Shown piece by piece: positions 7,817 to 16,101 of a DNA stretch of 64,000 nt; position 1 is the stretch's first letter; each line of letters starts with the position of its first letter. The position numbers were made by a program, and so were the translations under genes. Location: NCBI GenBank assembly GCA_965223165.1, contig CBDCVQ010000019.1, positions 744,001-808,000 of the forward strand, written 5' to 3'. The notes under the pieces are model-generated. The model was not told where the DNA came from, made no database searches, and was given only the letters and a program-made list of their open reading frames with translations. The stretch is from JABDMH01 sp965223165 (GTDB lineage: Bacteria > Bacteroidota > Bacteroidia > Chitinophagales > Saprospiraceae).

Positions 7817-8920
7817 TCACGATGCATTGCCATCGCCAACGTCTTCTGCCCAGGGTTCTAATTTCGCCACCCACCAATCCCACTCCTGCTCAGCACCAAG
7901 GCGCCCCACGGCCAGAGCCAATGCCTTGGACCATAGTAGCATCAGGGCACCGCATACAAGCCCGGCTTCCACCAACGAAGACCAGAGGGTGTCATCAATA
8001 TCACGCTGTCTATAGGCGGCTAACAACGCACGATACTTCCCGATGACTTGCGCCTTGCTTTCCGCTAAACGTGACGCATTAACCGCTAAAAACCATCCCA
8101 GCTCAAAGGTACAGGGAGCCCATCCGACAAATGCCCAGTCCAAGAGACAGAGCGAGCCGTCCTGGGCACGGGCAAAATTTGCCACCTTGGCATCCCCGTG
8201 AATAAGTGTGCAGGGAAGGTGCTGCCAGCGGCTCATGATGATAGCGGGAGCTCGTACCAAGGATCGAGCAATCTGCCTGGGCAAACGCTCTCGGGCCTCG
8301 CTCCAGCCGGCGTCGATCTTGGCCACCAGGTCATGTGCTAAGGTGCCCTCTGAGGCAGTGTGATCAAGTGGGCCCATCACGTGCAGGAAGTCTACTGCCT
8401 GATGCAATTACGGCATTCCTCGAACTTGTTCGTCTTGCCAATAAGTCGCGTGAAGGTGTGCCAAGTGATCCAAGAGGTCGTCTTGATCCGACCTTGAGAG
8501 GGGCACTCGCTCATCAGGAAAAAGACCGTGCGAAAGATCATCCATCAAGATGCCCACCATCGGATATTCCAACGCAATCAAGCGATAGGGGTGGGTCGAC
8601 CGATGAACTCGCCTTAGATCAGGTGCCAGCAGAGAAAGGCCCTCGCGCCCCTTGTCGGCCGACCGAAGCGCAAACCAGTCCTTGGACAAATCAATGAGCT
8701 TCAGTACCAACTCCATCTGTCCCCCCTCCGTCTGATGCAGGATCACACGAAAGAATCTTGCCCCGGAAAACCCTGCTGTCTCAAAGGTGTCGACAATCAC
8801 CTGCGAGCAGGGGCCGAAGTGTCTACCCAACACCCTCCGATCTGTCAAGTCGGATATAGTGGCAACTTCCCTTGGCCAGTGGGTCATAGCCATCAAAGTA
8901 GGGATAATTTTGAAGGACAT
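7817..8920 (-). pseudogene. Aminoglycoside phosphotransferase-like kinase, broken by an in-frame stop
   Basis: A single reading frame of about 367 codons is interrupted at 8408-8410 by TAA. The N-terminal part has kinase N-lobe features (LVLKLIDLS with a possible beta-3 Lys; GILMDDLS). The C-terminal part has the catalytic loop HGDAKVANF and the metal-binding LLDWAF, both characteristic of the APH/choline kinase-like fold. Sequence on both sides of the stop reads on without loss (VRGMP-stop-LHQAVDFL), so a single CAA, AAA or GAA to TAA change would explain it. TTG directly after the stop could restart translation, but that product would lack the N-lobe. Most likely a recent nonsense pseudogene or a sequencing error. 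The small-molecule substrate is unknown. Confidence 0.82.
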
Positions 8921-9024
8921 CGACGCTACCTGCGTCCAAGATGTCCTGGCTGCCTGGCTATGCCAGAAGGAAGTGTATCATCCGACTCCTCACGAAGCCA
9001 GATCACACTGAAACCTTTTTCTGT

Positions 9025-9222
9025 CTACCTATTGCTCCACACCGCGTCCGCCTTCGCAGCACGATTGGGCAGCCACTTGAAAAGTAGCTTGGCGATGGGA
9101 TTGGAAAAAGCATAGTGTTTGCCGTCGATGGTGGCTTGGTGCTTTCCCCCTTTCACATCTGTCTTGCCTGTGCTCACGGCAAAGGCACAATGCCCATCAT
9201 ATTGCAAATCTTTGGTCTCCAT
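9025..9222 (-). CDS. Small YHS-like domain protein
   Basis: A 65-residue protein reading YDGHCAFAVSTGK, then DGKHYAFSNPIAK, and ending in a Trp/Lys-rich helix. This follows the layout of YHS domains (a short Cys-containing strand pair followed by the Y.FS motif), which are often found in metal-handling or copper-responsive proteins. The single Cys could be a metal ligand. The gene stands alone between the phosphotransferase pseudogene and the M14 peptidase gene, on the same strand as both. The domain match is by eye. Confidence 0.6.
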   Translation of the reverse strand: METKDLQYDGHCAFAVSTGKTDVKGGKHQATIDGKHYAFSNPIAKLLFKWLPNRAAKADAVWSNR

Positions 9223-9292
9223 ATTTAGATGGTATTAGTTTTCTTGCATCGTAAGAAAATAAATGACCCCGAGCCCTCACACAAGATATGGG

Positions 9293-10774
9293 TCAATCCC
9301 TGTTGCTTTTTTGACCTATCCCTTCCTGCCAGCGAGCCAATTGCTCCGCCTGCGCATCCAACGCATAGGCAAAACCATTGACTACAGCATACTTGATCTC
9401 TCCATCTTTCTTGAGCAGAAATTTTGGATTGGCGCCCAGGCGAATCAGCGGCGACGCTCCCTGCATGATAAGATTCAAGGGAAAGTGAGCGGCCACGGCA
9501 GGCGCGACGTCACCGTGGCATTGGACCGCGGTATAGCCATCCTTGAGCAATGTGACCACATCGACCGAATGGAGATCCTCCGCATTGATCATTAGGTCGG
9601 GCACTACTTTCCCCAGTACGATCTCACAGCCCGAGCCGTCGACTTCCTCGTACCCATAATATGTTGAGAGATCACCGATATCACTGATCCCACCCACTAG
9701 GTAGAATGCATCCCTGGCTTCATTTTGCATTTCCCGATGGCGAAAAGCCAGATCTACCAAATATTGCTGACCCATATGTGGCAGCAGCACGTCTCTGATC
9801 ACCAGGTCATGCAGGTAGGATCGATTGAAGGGAATCGCCTCATAATCTTCACGGCCAAAGGATGGATAGCTATCTGCAGCAATTGCTTGAAGCGCCGATA
9901 GGATGGCCACGTAGTTGATCTTCCGGAGGTATTGCTTTTCCCGATCTCCTTCGAGCGAGCCTGTCTCGATCAGAATGGTACTCGTACCCCACTTTTGCAT
10001 ATTGTCTCCAAAGGCCCGGGGTTCAAAGGTATCATTGTACCGGCCTACCTTGTTTGGAAGGTATTGTTGGATCACGGCATTCATCACCCCAATCACCTGC
10101 ATGGCCCGCGTGCGGACCGGGTTCCAATCCTTCTCCCAGTTGTAGGCCGGGGCCAAAAAAGAAATGCTGGCCATGTGCGGTGACACACCGGCACTGTGGT
10201 AGCGGCCCTGGTCATGCAAATTGAAACCCCAATCCGGTTGCAACCGGTCACGCGCATTTTTGAGGATTTGCCCCTCCGGTGTTTGCAATCGGAGCGCATC
10301 TCGATTGATATCAATACCAAAGGAGTTGCGTCTCTCAAATCGATCCGCCCCGTCCGGATTTAGCATCGGTAGCACATAAATGGTGAGCTTCTGCAGCAGC
10401 AGATCACGTACCTCCGTCAGCGATCCTGGTTCCGATAAAAAATTGAAGATGTCCATGAGGGCAGCGGTGGCCGTGGGCTCATTGCCGTGCATCTGAGACC
10501 ATAGCAACACCGTCACGCTTCCCTCACCGACCTTAATCTGATAAATGTCCCGACCCTCGACACTCTGTCCGACCACCTGTTTGTTAAATAGATTGGTGTC
10601 TAGGCCCTCCAGCAAGGCTAGGATCTGCCGATGCTTGAAGCGCCTATCCGTAATCGTCTCCTCCCGAAAGGAATCATAGGTCTCAAAGAGCGATGCTGCC
10701 AACTTTGTCTGGGCAGTCCCTGAAGAAACGGTCAGGATGCTCCATAGGAAAAGGAAGTAGAAAAATCTCATCAT
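9293..10774 (-). CDS. M14 family zinc carboxypeptidase, exported
   Basis: A 493-residue secreted metallopeptidase. A Sec signal peptide (MMRFFYFLFLWSILTVSSGTAQ) precedes the M14 domain. Zinc ligands are the His and Glu of HGNE (about residue 97 on) and the His of NLHDQG. NPDGADR and INRDA give the substrate-binding Asn-Arg pair, and ILIETGS includes the candidate catalytic Glu. After the catalytic domain (about residues 40-310) comes a tail of about 180 residues without a recognised domain. These enzymes trim C-terminal residues from peptides outside the inner membrane. It is single-gene, 73 bp downstream of the peroxiredoxin gene and separated from it by a strong terminator. Confidence 0.9.
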   Translation of the reverse strand: MMRFFYFLFLWSILTVSSGTAQTKLAASLFETYDSFREETITDRRFKHRQILALLEGLDTNLFNKQVVGQSVEGRDIYQIKVGEGSVTVLLWSQMHGNEPTATAALMDIFNFLSEPGSLTEVRDLLLQKLTIYVLPMLNPDGADRFERRNSFGIDINRDALRLQTPEGQILKNARDRLQPDWGFNLHDQGRYHSAGVSPHMASISFLAPAYNWEKDWNPVRTRAMQVIGVMNAVIQQYLPNKVGRYNDTFEPRAFGDNMQKWGTSTILIETGSLEGDREKQYLRKINYVAILSALQAIAADSYPSFGREDYEAIPFNRSYLHDLVIRDVLLPHMGQQYLVDLAFRHREMQNEARDAFYLVGGISDIGDLSTYYGYEEVDGSGCEIVLGKVVPDLMINAEDLHSVDVVTLLKDGYTAVQCHGDVAPAVAAHFPLNLIMQGASPLIRLGANPKFLLKKDGEIKYAVVNGFAYALDAQAEQLARWQEGIGQKSNRD

Positions 10775-10787
10775 CTACAGTTTGCTA

Positions 10788-10821
10788 CAAAAAAAGGCCT
10801 GTGCAAATAAAAGCACAGACC
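10788..10821 (-). terminator. Rho-independent terminator after the peroxiredoxin gene
   Basis: On the minus strand a 9-bp stem (10821-10813 with 10804-10796, GGTCTGTGC with GCACAGGCC) encloses an 8-base loop and is followed by a run of seven T. It begins 25 bp after the peroxiredoxin stop and ends just before the M14 gene start, so the two genes are probably separate transcription units. Confidence 0.88.
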
Positions 10822-10846
10822 CCCAGATATATTGCTTTATTACAAA

Positions 10847-11482
10847 TTATTCATCGCTAGGCTGCGGTGTCATGCGTAGATAGGGACGGATGGTCTCGTA
10901 GCCAGGAAATCGCTCTGCGGCCACCTCATCCGACATCTTAGGAGAGATCACGACATCCTCTCCCTGATTCCAATCGACCGGCGTCGCCACACTGTGGTTG
11001 GCAGTCAGCTGCAGTGAGTCGATGACTCTCAAGATCTCCATAAAATTCCTACCCGTGGAGGGTGGATAAGTAAGGGTCAGCTTCACCTTCTTGTCCGGAC
11101 CAATCACGAATACCGTCCGCACGGTGGTCTTCTCCGTAACCTCCGGGTGAATCATATCGTAGAGTTCGGACACCTTTCGATCGTGATCGGCAACTATAGG
11201 AAAATTCATAGTGACATTTTGCGTGTCCTCAATGTCTTTGATCCACTCAAAGTGCGAGTCCAGTGGGTCCACACTTACGGCCATCGCCTTTACGCCGCGT
11301 TTAGCAAACTCCCCTTTCAAGGCAGCGGTGCGCCCTAGTTCGGTAGTGCATACCGGCGTAAAGTCGGCTGGATGCGAAAACAAGAGTCCCCAACTATCGC
11401 CAAGCCATTCGTAAAAATCGATATCCCCTTCGGTGGTTTGTGCGGTGAAGTTTGGGGCGGTATCGCCTAATCTAATTGCCAT
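10847..11482 (-). CDS. Peroxiredoxin, Prx6 (1-Cys) type
   Basis: A 211-residue cytosolic thiol peroxidase that reduces hydrogen peroxide and alkyl hydroperoxides. The peroxidatic Cys lies in HPADFTPVCTTELGR (about residue 47), with the conserved Thr and Pro of the PxxxTxxC motif. It contains only one Cys, so there is no resolving Cys. The longer C-terminal region (YPPSTGRNF, then TPVDWNQGEDVVI) is characteristic of the Prx6 subgroup. The start at 11482 gives the full thioredoxin fold. It is transcribed alone, with a terminator downstream. Confidence 0.95.
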   Translation of the reverse strand: MAIRLGDTAPNFTAQTTEGDIDFYEWLGDSWGLLFSHPADFTPVCTTELGRTAALKGEFAKRGVKAMAVSVDPLDSHFEWIKDIEDTQNVTMNFPIVADHDRKVSELYDMIHPEVTEKTTVRTVFVIGPDKKVKLTLTYPPSTGRNFMEILRVIDSLQLTANHSVATPVDWNQGEDVVISPKMSDEVAAERFPGYETIRPYLRMTPQPSDE

Positions 11483-11647
11483 GATCCAGTGATTTTTTTT
11501 GAAGATTGTAACAAAGTTCCAAAGATAGGTGCTGACACCTTGGCGTGCCAGGGTTAATGAGCATTCTGTCAGCTTTATCCTATAACCGGCAGATTAATGC
11601 GGATGAACCTCCCGCCTTGAGTATCTTGCGCCCCACATCACAATACT

Positions 11648-12430
11648 ATGGATCTAGGACTGAAAGACAAAGTTTATATCATCACTGGTGGTTCTAAGGG
11701 CATCGGTGAATCCATCACCCGCGCAATCGCGGACGAAGGAGGCACAGTGGTCATCGCCACCCGATCACAGGAGGCCACGGATCGGCTGGTTGCAGAAATA
11801 GAAGCGGCGGGAGGCGTAGCCCACGGCATTATTGGTGACCTTCAGACGGCAGAGCAATGTCGTAAGGTCATCGCCGAAACCTTTGAACGTTATGGCCGCA
11901 TTGATGGCATCGTCAACAATGCCGGCTTCAATGACGGAGCAGGCTTGACGGATGGCCCGGAAGCATTTCGCCGATCGATCGATGTCAATCTGCACCACTA
12001 CTATGATCTCGTCCACTATGCCCTCCCCCACCTGAAAGAAAGCAAAGGGTCAGTGGTCAATATCAGTTCGAAAGTGGCGCTGACCGGTCAGGGTCGCACC
12101 TCCGGCTACGCGGCTGCCAAGGGAGCCCAATTGGCCCTCACACGTGAATGGGCGGCCGAGTTACTACCTTACTCCATTCGAGTCAACGCCATCTTGCCGG
12201 CAGAGGTAATGACGCCCCTGTACCGACGCTGGCTTGACAATTCTTTTGATGACCCTGCAGCAAAAGAAGCCGAGATCGTGGCAAAAATCCCGTTGGAGCA
12301 ACGGATGACTACGGCGGACGAAATTGCCGCCATGGCTGTCTTTCTCCTCTCCCATCGATCGGGTCACACTACGGGCCAGTTTATGATCGTCGATGGCGGA
12401 TACGTCCACCTCGATCGGGCACTTACCTGA
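11648..12430 (+). CDS. SDR oxidoreductase, L-fucose dehydrogenase-like
   Basis: A 260-residue short-chain dehydrogenase. The dinucleotide-binding motif is TGGSKGIGE (residues 13-21), followed by NNAG (90-93). The catalytic residues are Ser140, Tyr154 and Lys158 in NISSKVALTGQG and SGYAAAKGA. The overall sequence, including HYALPHLK, REWAAELLPYSIRVNAILPAE and the ending VDGGYVHLDRAL, resembles the SDR group annotated as L-fucose dehydrogenase in Bacteroidota. It would oxidise L-fucose or a similar sugar to its lactone with NAD(P). The substrate is inferred by resemblance. It is divergent from the peroxiredoxin gene and has its own short upstream region. Confidence 0.85.
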   Translation: MDLGLKDKVYIITGGSKGIGESITRAIADEGGTVVIATRSQEATDRLVAEIEAAGGVAHGIIGDLQTAEQCRKVIAETFERYGRIDGIVNNAGFNDGAGLTDGPEAFRRSIDVNLHHYYDLVHYALPHLKESKGSVVNISSKVALTGQGRTSGYAAAKGAQLALTREWAAELLPYSIRVNAILPAEVMTPLYRRWLDNSFDDPAAKEAEIVAKIPLEQRMTTADEIAAMAVFLLSHRSGHTTGQFMIVDGGYVHLDRALT

Positions 12431-12527
12431 TCCTTTTTGCAAAAAAAAAGAACGTGGGAAGTGTCCAAAGGCAATAGGGACAAATCGTCCTTGGGGCATT
12501 ATCCATAAAAAAAATTAAGTACTAGTC

Positions 12528-12869
12528 ATGAGCAATTTCTTGTATCTATTTAGAGGCGGTGATGCCCGTCGTGCCAGTCAGACCCCTGAAGAAATGCAAG
12601 CCCATATGCAGAAATGGGGCATGTGGATGGGCGGCCTCAAGGAAAAAGGTCAATTGGTTGACGGTCTGCCTCTTTCGCAGGAAGGCAAAGTAGTGGAGAA
12701 TAAAGGTGAAGTAATCACCAATGGGCCCTTTGCCGAAGGTTCTGAAGTAGTGGGTGGCTACCTGATTGTCACCGCAGATGATCTGGACCAGGCCGTGGAG
12801 ATCTCCAAGGGATGTCCGATCTTTGAGCATGAGGGCACGGTAGAGGTCCGTGAGATTATGTCGATGTAA
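12528..12869 (+). CDS. YCII/DGPF-domain protein paired with ECF sigma factor
   Basis: A 113-residue single-domain protein of the YCII-related (DGPF) family. The diagnostic NGPFAEGSEVVGGYLIV (variant of DGPFxExxE) lies at about residues 65-81. DGPF proteins are regularly encoded next to ECF42-type sigma factors, as here, and are thought to be linked to their control, although their biochemical role is unclear. A terminator-like hairpin separates it from the sigma gene. Confidence 0.9.
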   Translation: MSNFLYLFRGGDARRASQTPEEMQAHMQKWGMWMGGLKEKGQLVDGLPLSQEGKVVENKGEVITNGPFAEGSEVVGGYLIVTADDLDQAVEISKGCPIFEHEGTVEVREIMSM

Positions 12870-12894
12870 CACGCTGATGAATACAGAAAAAATC

Positions 12895-12924
12895 AAAAGC
12901 CCATTCACCTCGATTGGGCTTTTT
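12895..12924 (+). terminator. Terminator or attenuator between DGPF gene and sigma gene
   Basis: AAAAGCCCA and TGGGCTTTT form a perfect 9-bp stem (12895-12903 with 12915-12923) around an 11-base loop, with the T tract built into the stem. It ends only 12 bp before the sigma factor start codon. That leaves little room for a ribosome site, so expression of the sigma gene may depend on read-through or on a promoter within the DGPF gene. Confidence 0.78.
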
Positions 12925-12935
12925 GCGCTTGGGTC

Positions 12936-14207
12936 ATGCAAGACACCCCGATACAACAGGAATTAACGCATCTTTTTCGGCACAGCTACGGAAAAATGAT
13001 CGCCATTCTCATCAATCGGTTTGGTGCACATCAGTTGGAGAATATCGAAGATGCTGTCCAAGATGCTCTGGTGAAGGCCATGCAAATCTGGCCCTATCGG
13101 GGCATGCCCACCGATCCGTTTGCCTGGCTGCTACGAGTATCTGGAAACAAACTCATCGATATCTTTCGACGCAACTCCAAAACCACACTGACCGGGGAGG
13201 ACCAGGCATCCTATGAGAGCTGGGAAGAACTAGCTCCCCCGACGAGCGACACTAACATAGAGGATGATCAACTGCGGATGATTTTTGCCTGCTGCCATCC
13301 CAGTCTGTCGCAGGAAAGTCAGATCGTGCTCACCCTCAAGCTAGTGGCCGGCTTCGGCAACCGCGAAATTGCCCGGGCACTGCTCAAGAAGGAGGACGCC
13401 GTGGCCAAATCCTTTACCCGCGCCAAGAGAAAACTCCGGTCGCACAATTTCTCCCTACAAATACCTATCGAATTTGGCCTGCGATCACGGATAAACATCG
13501 TGCTAAAAATCCTCTACCTGATGTTCTCCGAGGGATATGCCACCCAGCGCGGCAAGGATCCGATCCGCAAGGACTTTTGCTTCGAGGCGATCCGCCTCAC
13601 GCTACTGCTGACCAAGAACCGCTACTGCAACCAGCCTGACGTACATGCACTTCTGGCCCTGATGTGTTTTCACGCTTCCCGATTTGAGGCTCGCCTGACA
13701 GATGAAGGCGAACTCATTGATCTAGCCCATCAGAACCGCAACGCCTGGCACCATGGCCTGATCGACATCGGTGCGGAGCACTTACGCCAAGCCAGCAGTG
13801 ATGACGGGCCACCGTCCGATTATCTGCTGCAAGCCTACGTCTCCTATTACCACTGCACAGCCCCGAGCATCAAAGAGACGGATTGGGACCAGATCCTGCG
13901 CATGTACGACCTGCAACTCAAACGCATGTATTCTCCCATCGTCGAGCTCAACCGTGTCGTAGCCGTCGGGATGGCCCAAGGCCCCAAAAAAGGACTAGAC
14001 GCGTTAACCCAGTATGAAGATGGAGCCTACAGCAAAAAGACCGGCCTCTACTACGCTATTCGAGCCGATCTCCTGCAGCGCCTGGACCGCAAGGCAGAAG
14101 CCATCGAAGCCTACGACCACGCAATCGCCTTGATCGAAAATGAGGCGGAGAAGCGCCATCTCGCTAGAAAAAGGGACGCACTTTCAACCGTGATGCCGGA
14201 TCGTTGA
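12936..14207 (+). CDS. ECF42-type RNA polymerase sigma factor with C-terminal TPR-like extension
   Basis: A 423-residue sigma-70 family protein. Region 2 covers about residues 10-80 (IEDAVQDALVKAMQIWP; the DPFAWLLRVSGNKLIDIFRR segment for -10 recognition) and region 4 about 110-165 (VLTLKLVAGFGNREIARALL helix-turn-helix). A long C-terminal part (about 185-420) contains LMFSEGY and RLTLLL and ends in TPR-like helices (DLLQRLDRKAEAIEAYDHAIALIE). This architecture, together with the preceding DGPF gene, is that of ECF42 sigma factors, in which the extension replaces an anti-sigma factor. No anti-sigma gene is visible here. The last codons (MPDR-stop) are made of intergenic repeat sequence. Confidence 0.93.
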   Translation: MQDTPIQQELTHLFRHSYGKMIAILINRFGAHQLENIEDAVQDALVKAMQIWPYRGMPTDPFAWLLRVSGNKLIDIFRRNSKTTLTGEDQASYESWEELAPPTSDTNIEDDQLRMIFACCHPSLSQESQIVLTLKLVAGFGNREIARALLKKEDAVAKSFTRAKRKLRSHNFSLQIPIEFGLRSRINIVLKILYLMFSEGYATQRGKDPIRKDFCFEAIRLTLLLTKNRYCNQPDVHALLALMCFHASRFEARLTDEGELIDLAHQNRNAWHHGLIDIGAEHLRQASSDDGPPSDYLLQAYVSYYHCTAPSIKETDWDQILRMYDLQLKRMYSPIVELNRVVAVGMAQGPKKGLDALTQYEDGAYSKKTGLYYAIRADLLQRLDRKAEAIEAYDHAIALIENEAEKRHLARKRDALSTVMPDR

Positions 14208-14600
14208 GCTGCGGGACGCCCCGAGCGCGGGGCAGAGATCACCGAGCCACCCACTGGACGATGGATGGTCGACGGTCGACGGTGGACGGTCTTGCGAGCT
14301 CGCGTAGATGCCGGATCGTTGAGCTGCGGGAGTCAGGATCAGCGAGCCACCCACTGGACGATGGACGGTCGACGGTCGACGGCCATGCGAGCTCGCCTAG
14401 ATGCCGGATCGCTGAGCTGCGGGAGGCCCCGAGCGTGGGCAGAGATCACCGAGCCACCCACTGGACGATGGCGGCACACGGCATACGGCGCCAAGGATCG
14501 TCGAGCTGAGCGCTGGCAAAGCGCGGGGCAGAGATCGGCAAGCCGCACATTGGCAAAAAGGTCCTCCGGGCGAGGCGACCCAAACAAAGGAACGATCAAG
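14192..14600. repeat. Intergenic repeat array, 3-4 degenerate units
   Basis: The phrase gatgccggatcgttgagctg recurs at about 14192, 14307 and 14400, with a weaker copy near 14485. Between copies lie gagatcaccgagccaccca and short ggtcgacggtcgacgg runs. The first unit begins inside the 3' end of the sigma gene and supplies its stop codon. The same motifs in reverse complement build the larger array at 37165-38265, so this is a dispersed repeat family. I see no gene in the 430 bp gap. Confidence 0.85.
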
Positions 14601-14638
14601 AATTTGGCTTCGCACCCGCAATATCCTAGATTGCAGTT

Positions 14639-15553
14639 ATGGTCAACCGCCACCATCATGGTCCGATCGAGCCCAAAGGTGGGACCCGCATTGCCACGGC
14701 ATTCTTTCTCAATCTCTTCTTTACGATCGTCGAGATTGTCGGTGGTGTCTTGACGAATAGCACGGCTATCCTCTCCGACGCCATTCATGACCTCGGCGAC
14801 AGCCTGTCCTTGGGTCTCGCATGGTACTTTCAGAAAGTATCTGGCAAGGGACGCGACCGGCAATACAGCTACGGCTATCGTCGCTTTTCGCTGCTGGGTG
14901 CCATCGTGACAAGTATGGTCATGATGGTCGGCTCCGTTTTTATCCTTCAAGAAGCCATCCCACGGCTCATCCAGCCCGAAGAACTCTCTACCGAAGGCAT
15001 GGTCCTGCTGGCGATCCTTGGCATTGGCGTCAATGGAGCGGCCGCTGCGGTGCTCAGAAAAGGCAAGAGTCTTAACGAACGCGTGGTGTCATTGCATCTA
15101 TTGGAAGACGTGTTGGGCTGGGCCGCCGTTTTGCTCGGCGCCATTGTCATCCACTTTACCGATTGGTTTATCATTGACCCGATACTATCCATCGCCATCA
15201 CTTGCTGGATCCTGTACAATGTGATCAAAAGTATCCGCTCGGCCTTCAAGATCGTGCTACAAGGGGTGCCGGAAGGCGTGGACGTGGCCAAGCTGAAAGA
15301 TATCCTCACGTCCATCGATGGCGTGGCCTCTATTCACGATCTGCACGTCTGGTCGCTGGATGGAGAGGAAAATATTCTTACGGTGCACGTGGTGGCGGCG
15401 GGCAATTTGGACAAAGCCAATTCCCTACGCATTCGAGAGGCGGTCAAACAGCAAATGCAGCTACAAAATATCGGGCACTGTACCGTGGAGATTGAGGAGG
15501 AGGACCACATCGGCGACCGGATAGATGTAGGCGATCGCTTCGGAGGCAAATAA
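14639..15553 (+). CDS. Cation diffusion facilitator (zinc/cobalt/cadmium exporter)
   Basis: A 304-residue CDF transporter exporting divalent metals by proton antiport across the inner membrane. The N-terminus starts with a His cluster (HHH). Six membrane helices follow. The metal site of helix 2 is seen in LSDAIHDLGDS (about residues 45-55) and that of helix 5 in HLLEDVLGW (about 150-158). The cytoplasmic C-terminal domain (about 210-300) contains HDLHVWSLDG and HCTVEIE, typical of the metal-binding ferredoxin-like domain. The His/Asp pattern fits the ZitB/CzcD zinc group. It is transcribed alone downstream of the repeat array. Confidence 0.94.
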   Translation: MVNRHHHGPIEPKGGTRIATAFFLNLFFTIVEIVGGVLTNSTAILSDAIHDLGDSLSLGLAWYFQKVSGKGRDRQYSYGYRRFSLLGAIVTSMVMMVGSVFILQEAIPRLIQPEELSTEGMVLLAILGIGVNGAAAAVLRKGKSLNERVVSLHLLEDVLGWAAVLLGAIVIHFTDWFIIDPILSIAITCWILYNVIKSIRSAFKIVLQGVPEGVDVAKLKDILTSIDGVASIHDLHVWSLDGEENILTVHVVAAGNLDKANSLRIREAVKQQMQLQNIGHCTVEIEEEDHIGDRIDVGDRFGGK

Positions 15554-15602
15554 ATATGCTGGAAAAAATTGCAAACTTGGACCCGCACCAAATACAATAG
15601 CA

Positions 15603-15974
15603 ATGCACAAATTCCTGGGACTTCGAACCACGATCTACCGCGTCCCCCGTCTCGATGAAGCTAAGCAATGGTACCAATCGGCCTTTGGCACCGATCCCTA
15701 CTTTGACGAGCCATTTTATGTAGGATTTAATATTGGCGGCTATGAGCTCGGACTACTTCCCGAGCAGGAACCCGTGACCCAAAAGACGGACAACGTAATG
15801 TCCTACTGGGGAGTCGAGGATATCCAAGCTGTCTTTGATCGACTGATCGAATTGGGTGCATCAAAACATAAAGCTCCTACGAACGTGGGTGGTGAGTTGA
15901 TGGTAGCAAGTGTCCGGGACCCTTGGCAAAATGTGATTGGCATCATCTACAATCCATATTTCAAGTTGCCTTAA
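15603..15974 (+). CDS. VOC/glyoxalase-like protein
   Basis: A 123-residue vicinal oxygen chelate domain protein. Two beta-alpha-beta-beta-beta modules can be followed: FLGLRTTIYRVPRLDEAKQWYQSAFGTDP and MSYWGVEDIQAVFDRLIELG, ending with DPWQNVIGIIYNP, the typical last strand in which an acidic residue would bind metal. That metal-binding Glu is not evident (IGIIYNP), so it may be a binding protein rather than an enzyme. The gene follows the CDF gene by 49 bp and may be cotranscribed. Confidence 0.85.
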   Translation: MHKFLGLRTTIYRVPRLDEAKQWYQSAFGTDPYFDEPFYVGFNIGGYELGLLPEQEPVTQKTDNVMSYWGVEDIQAVFDRLIELGASKHKAPTNVGGELMVASVRDPWQNVIGIIYNPYFKLP

Positions 15975-16101
15975 CATCGGAGGGCTGCATGCATCGGTAC
16001 GGCTCTTGGAAGAAGTCCCGAGTCCTGCCGACTGTCTGGCCTTCTGAGGTGGGAATGGTTTGCGGGACATCCCGACTCTTTTTATGCCAAACTTCCAAAC
16101 A

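Noticed and set aside
8408..8410. Recoded or read-through stop in the phosphotransferase
   Set aside because: No recoding signal such as a downstream SECIS-like hairpin or known context was evident. A nonsense mutation is simpler.
14204..14950. ORFs of 100-200 residues around the intergenic repeat and the CDF gene
   Set aside because: They are composed of repeat translations or lie antisense to the CDF gene.
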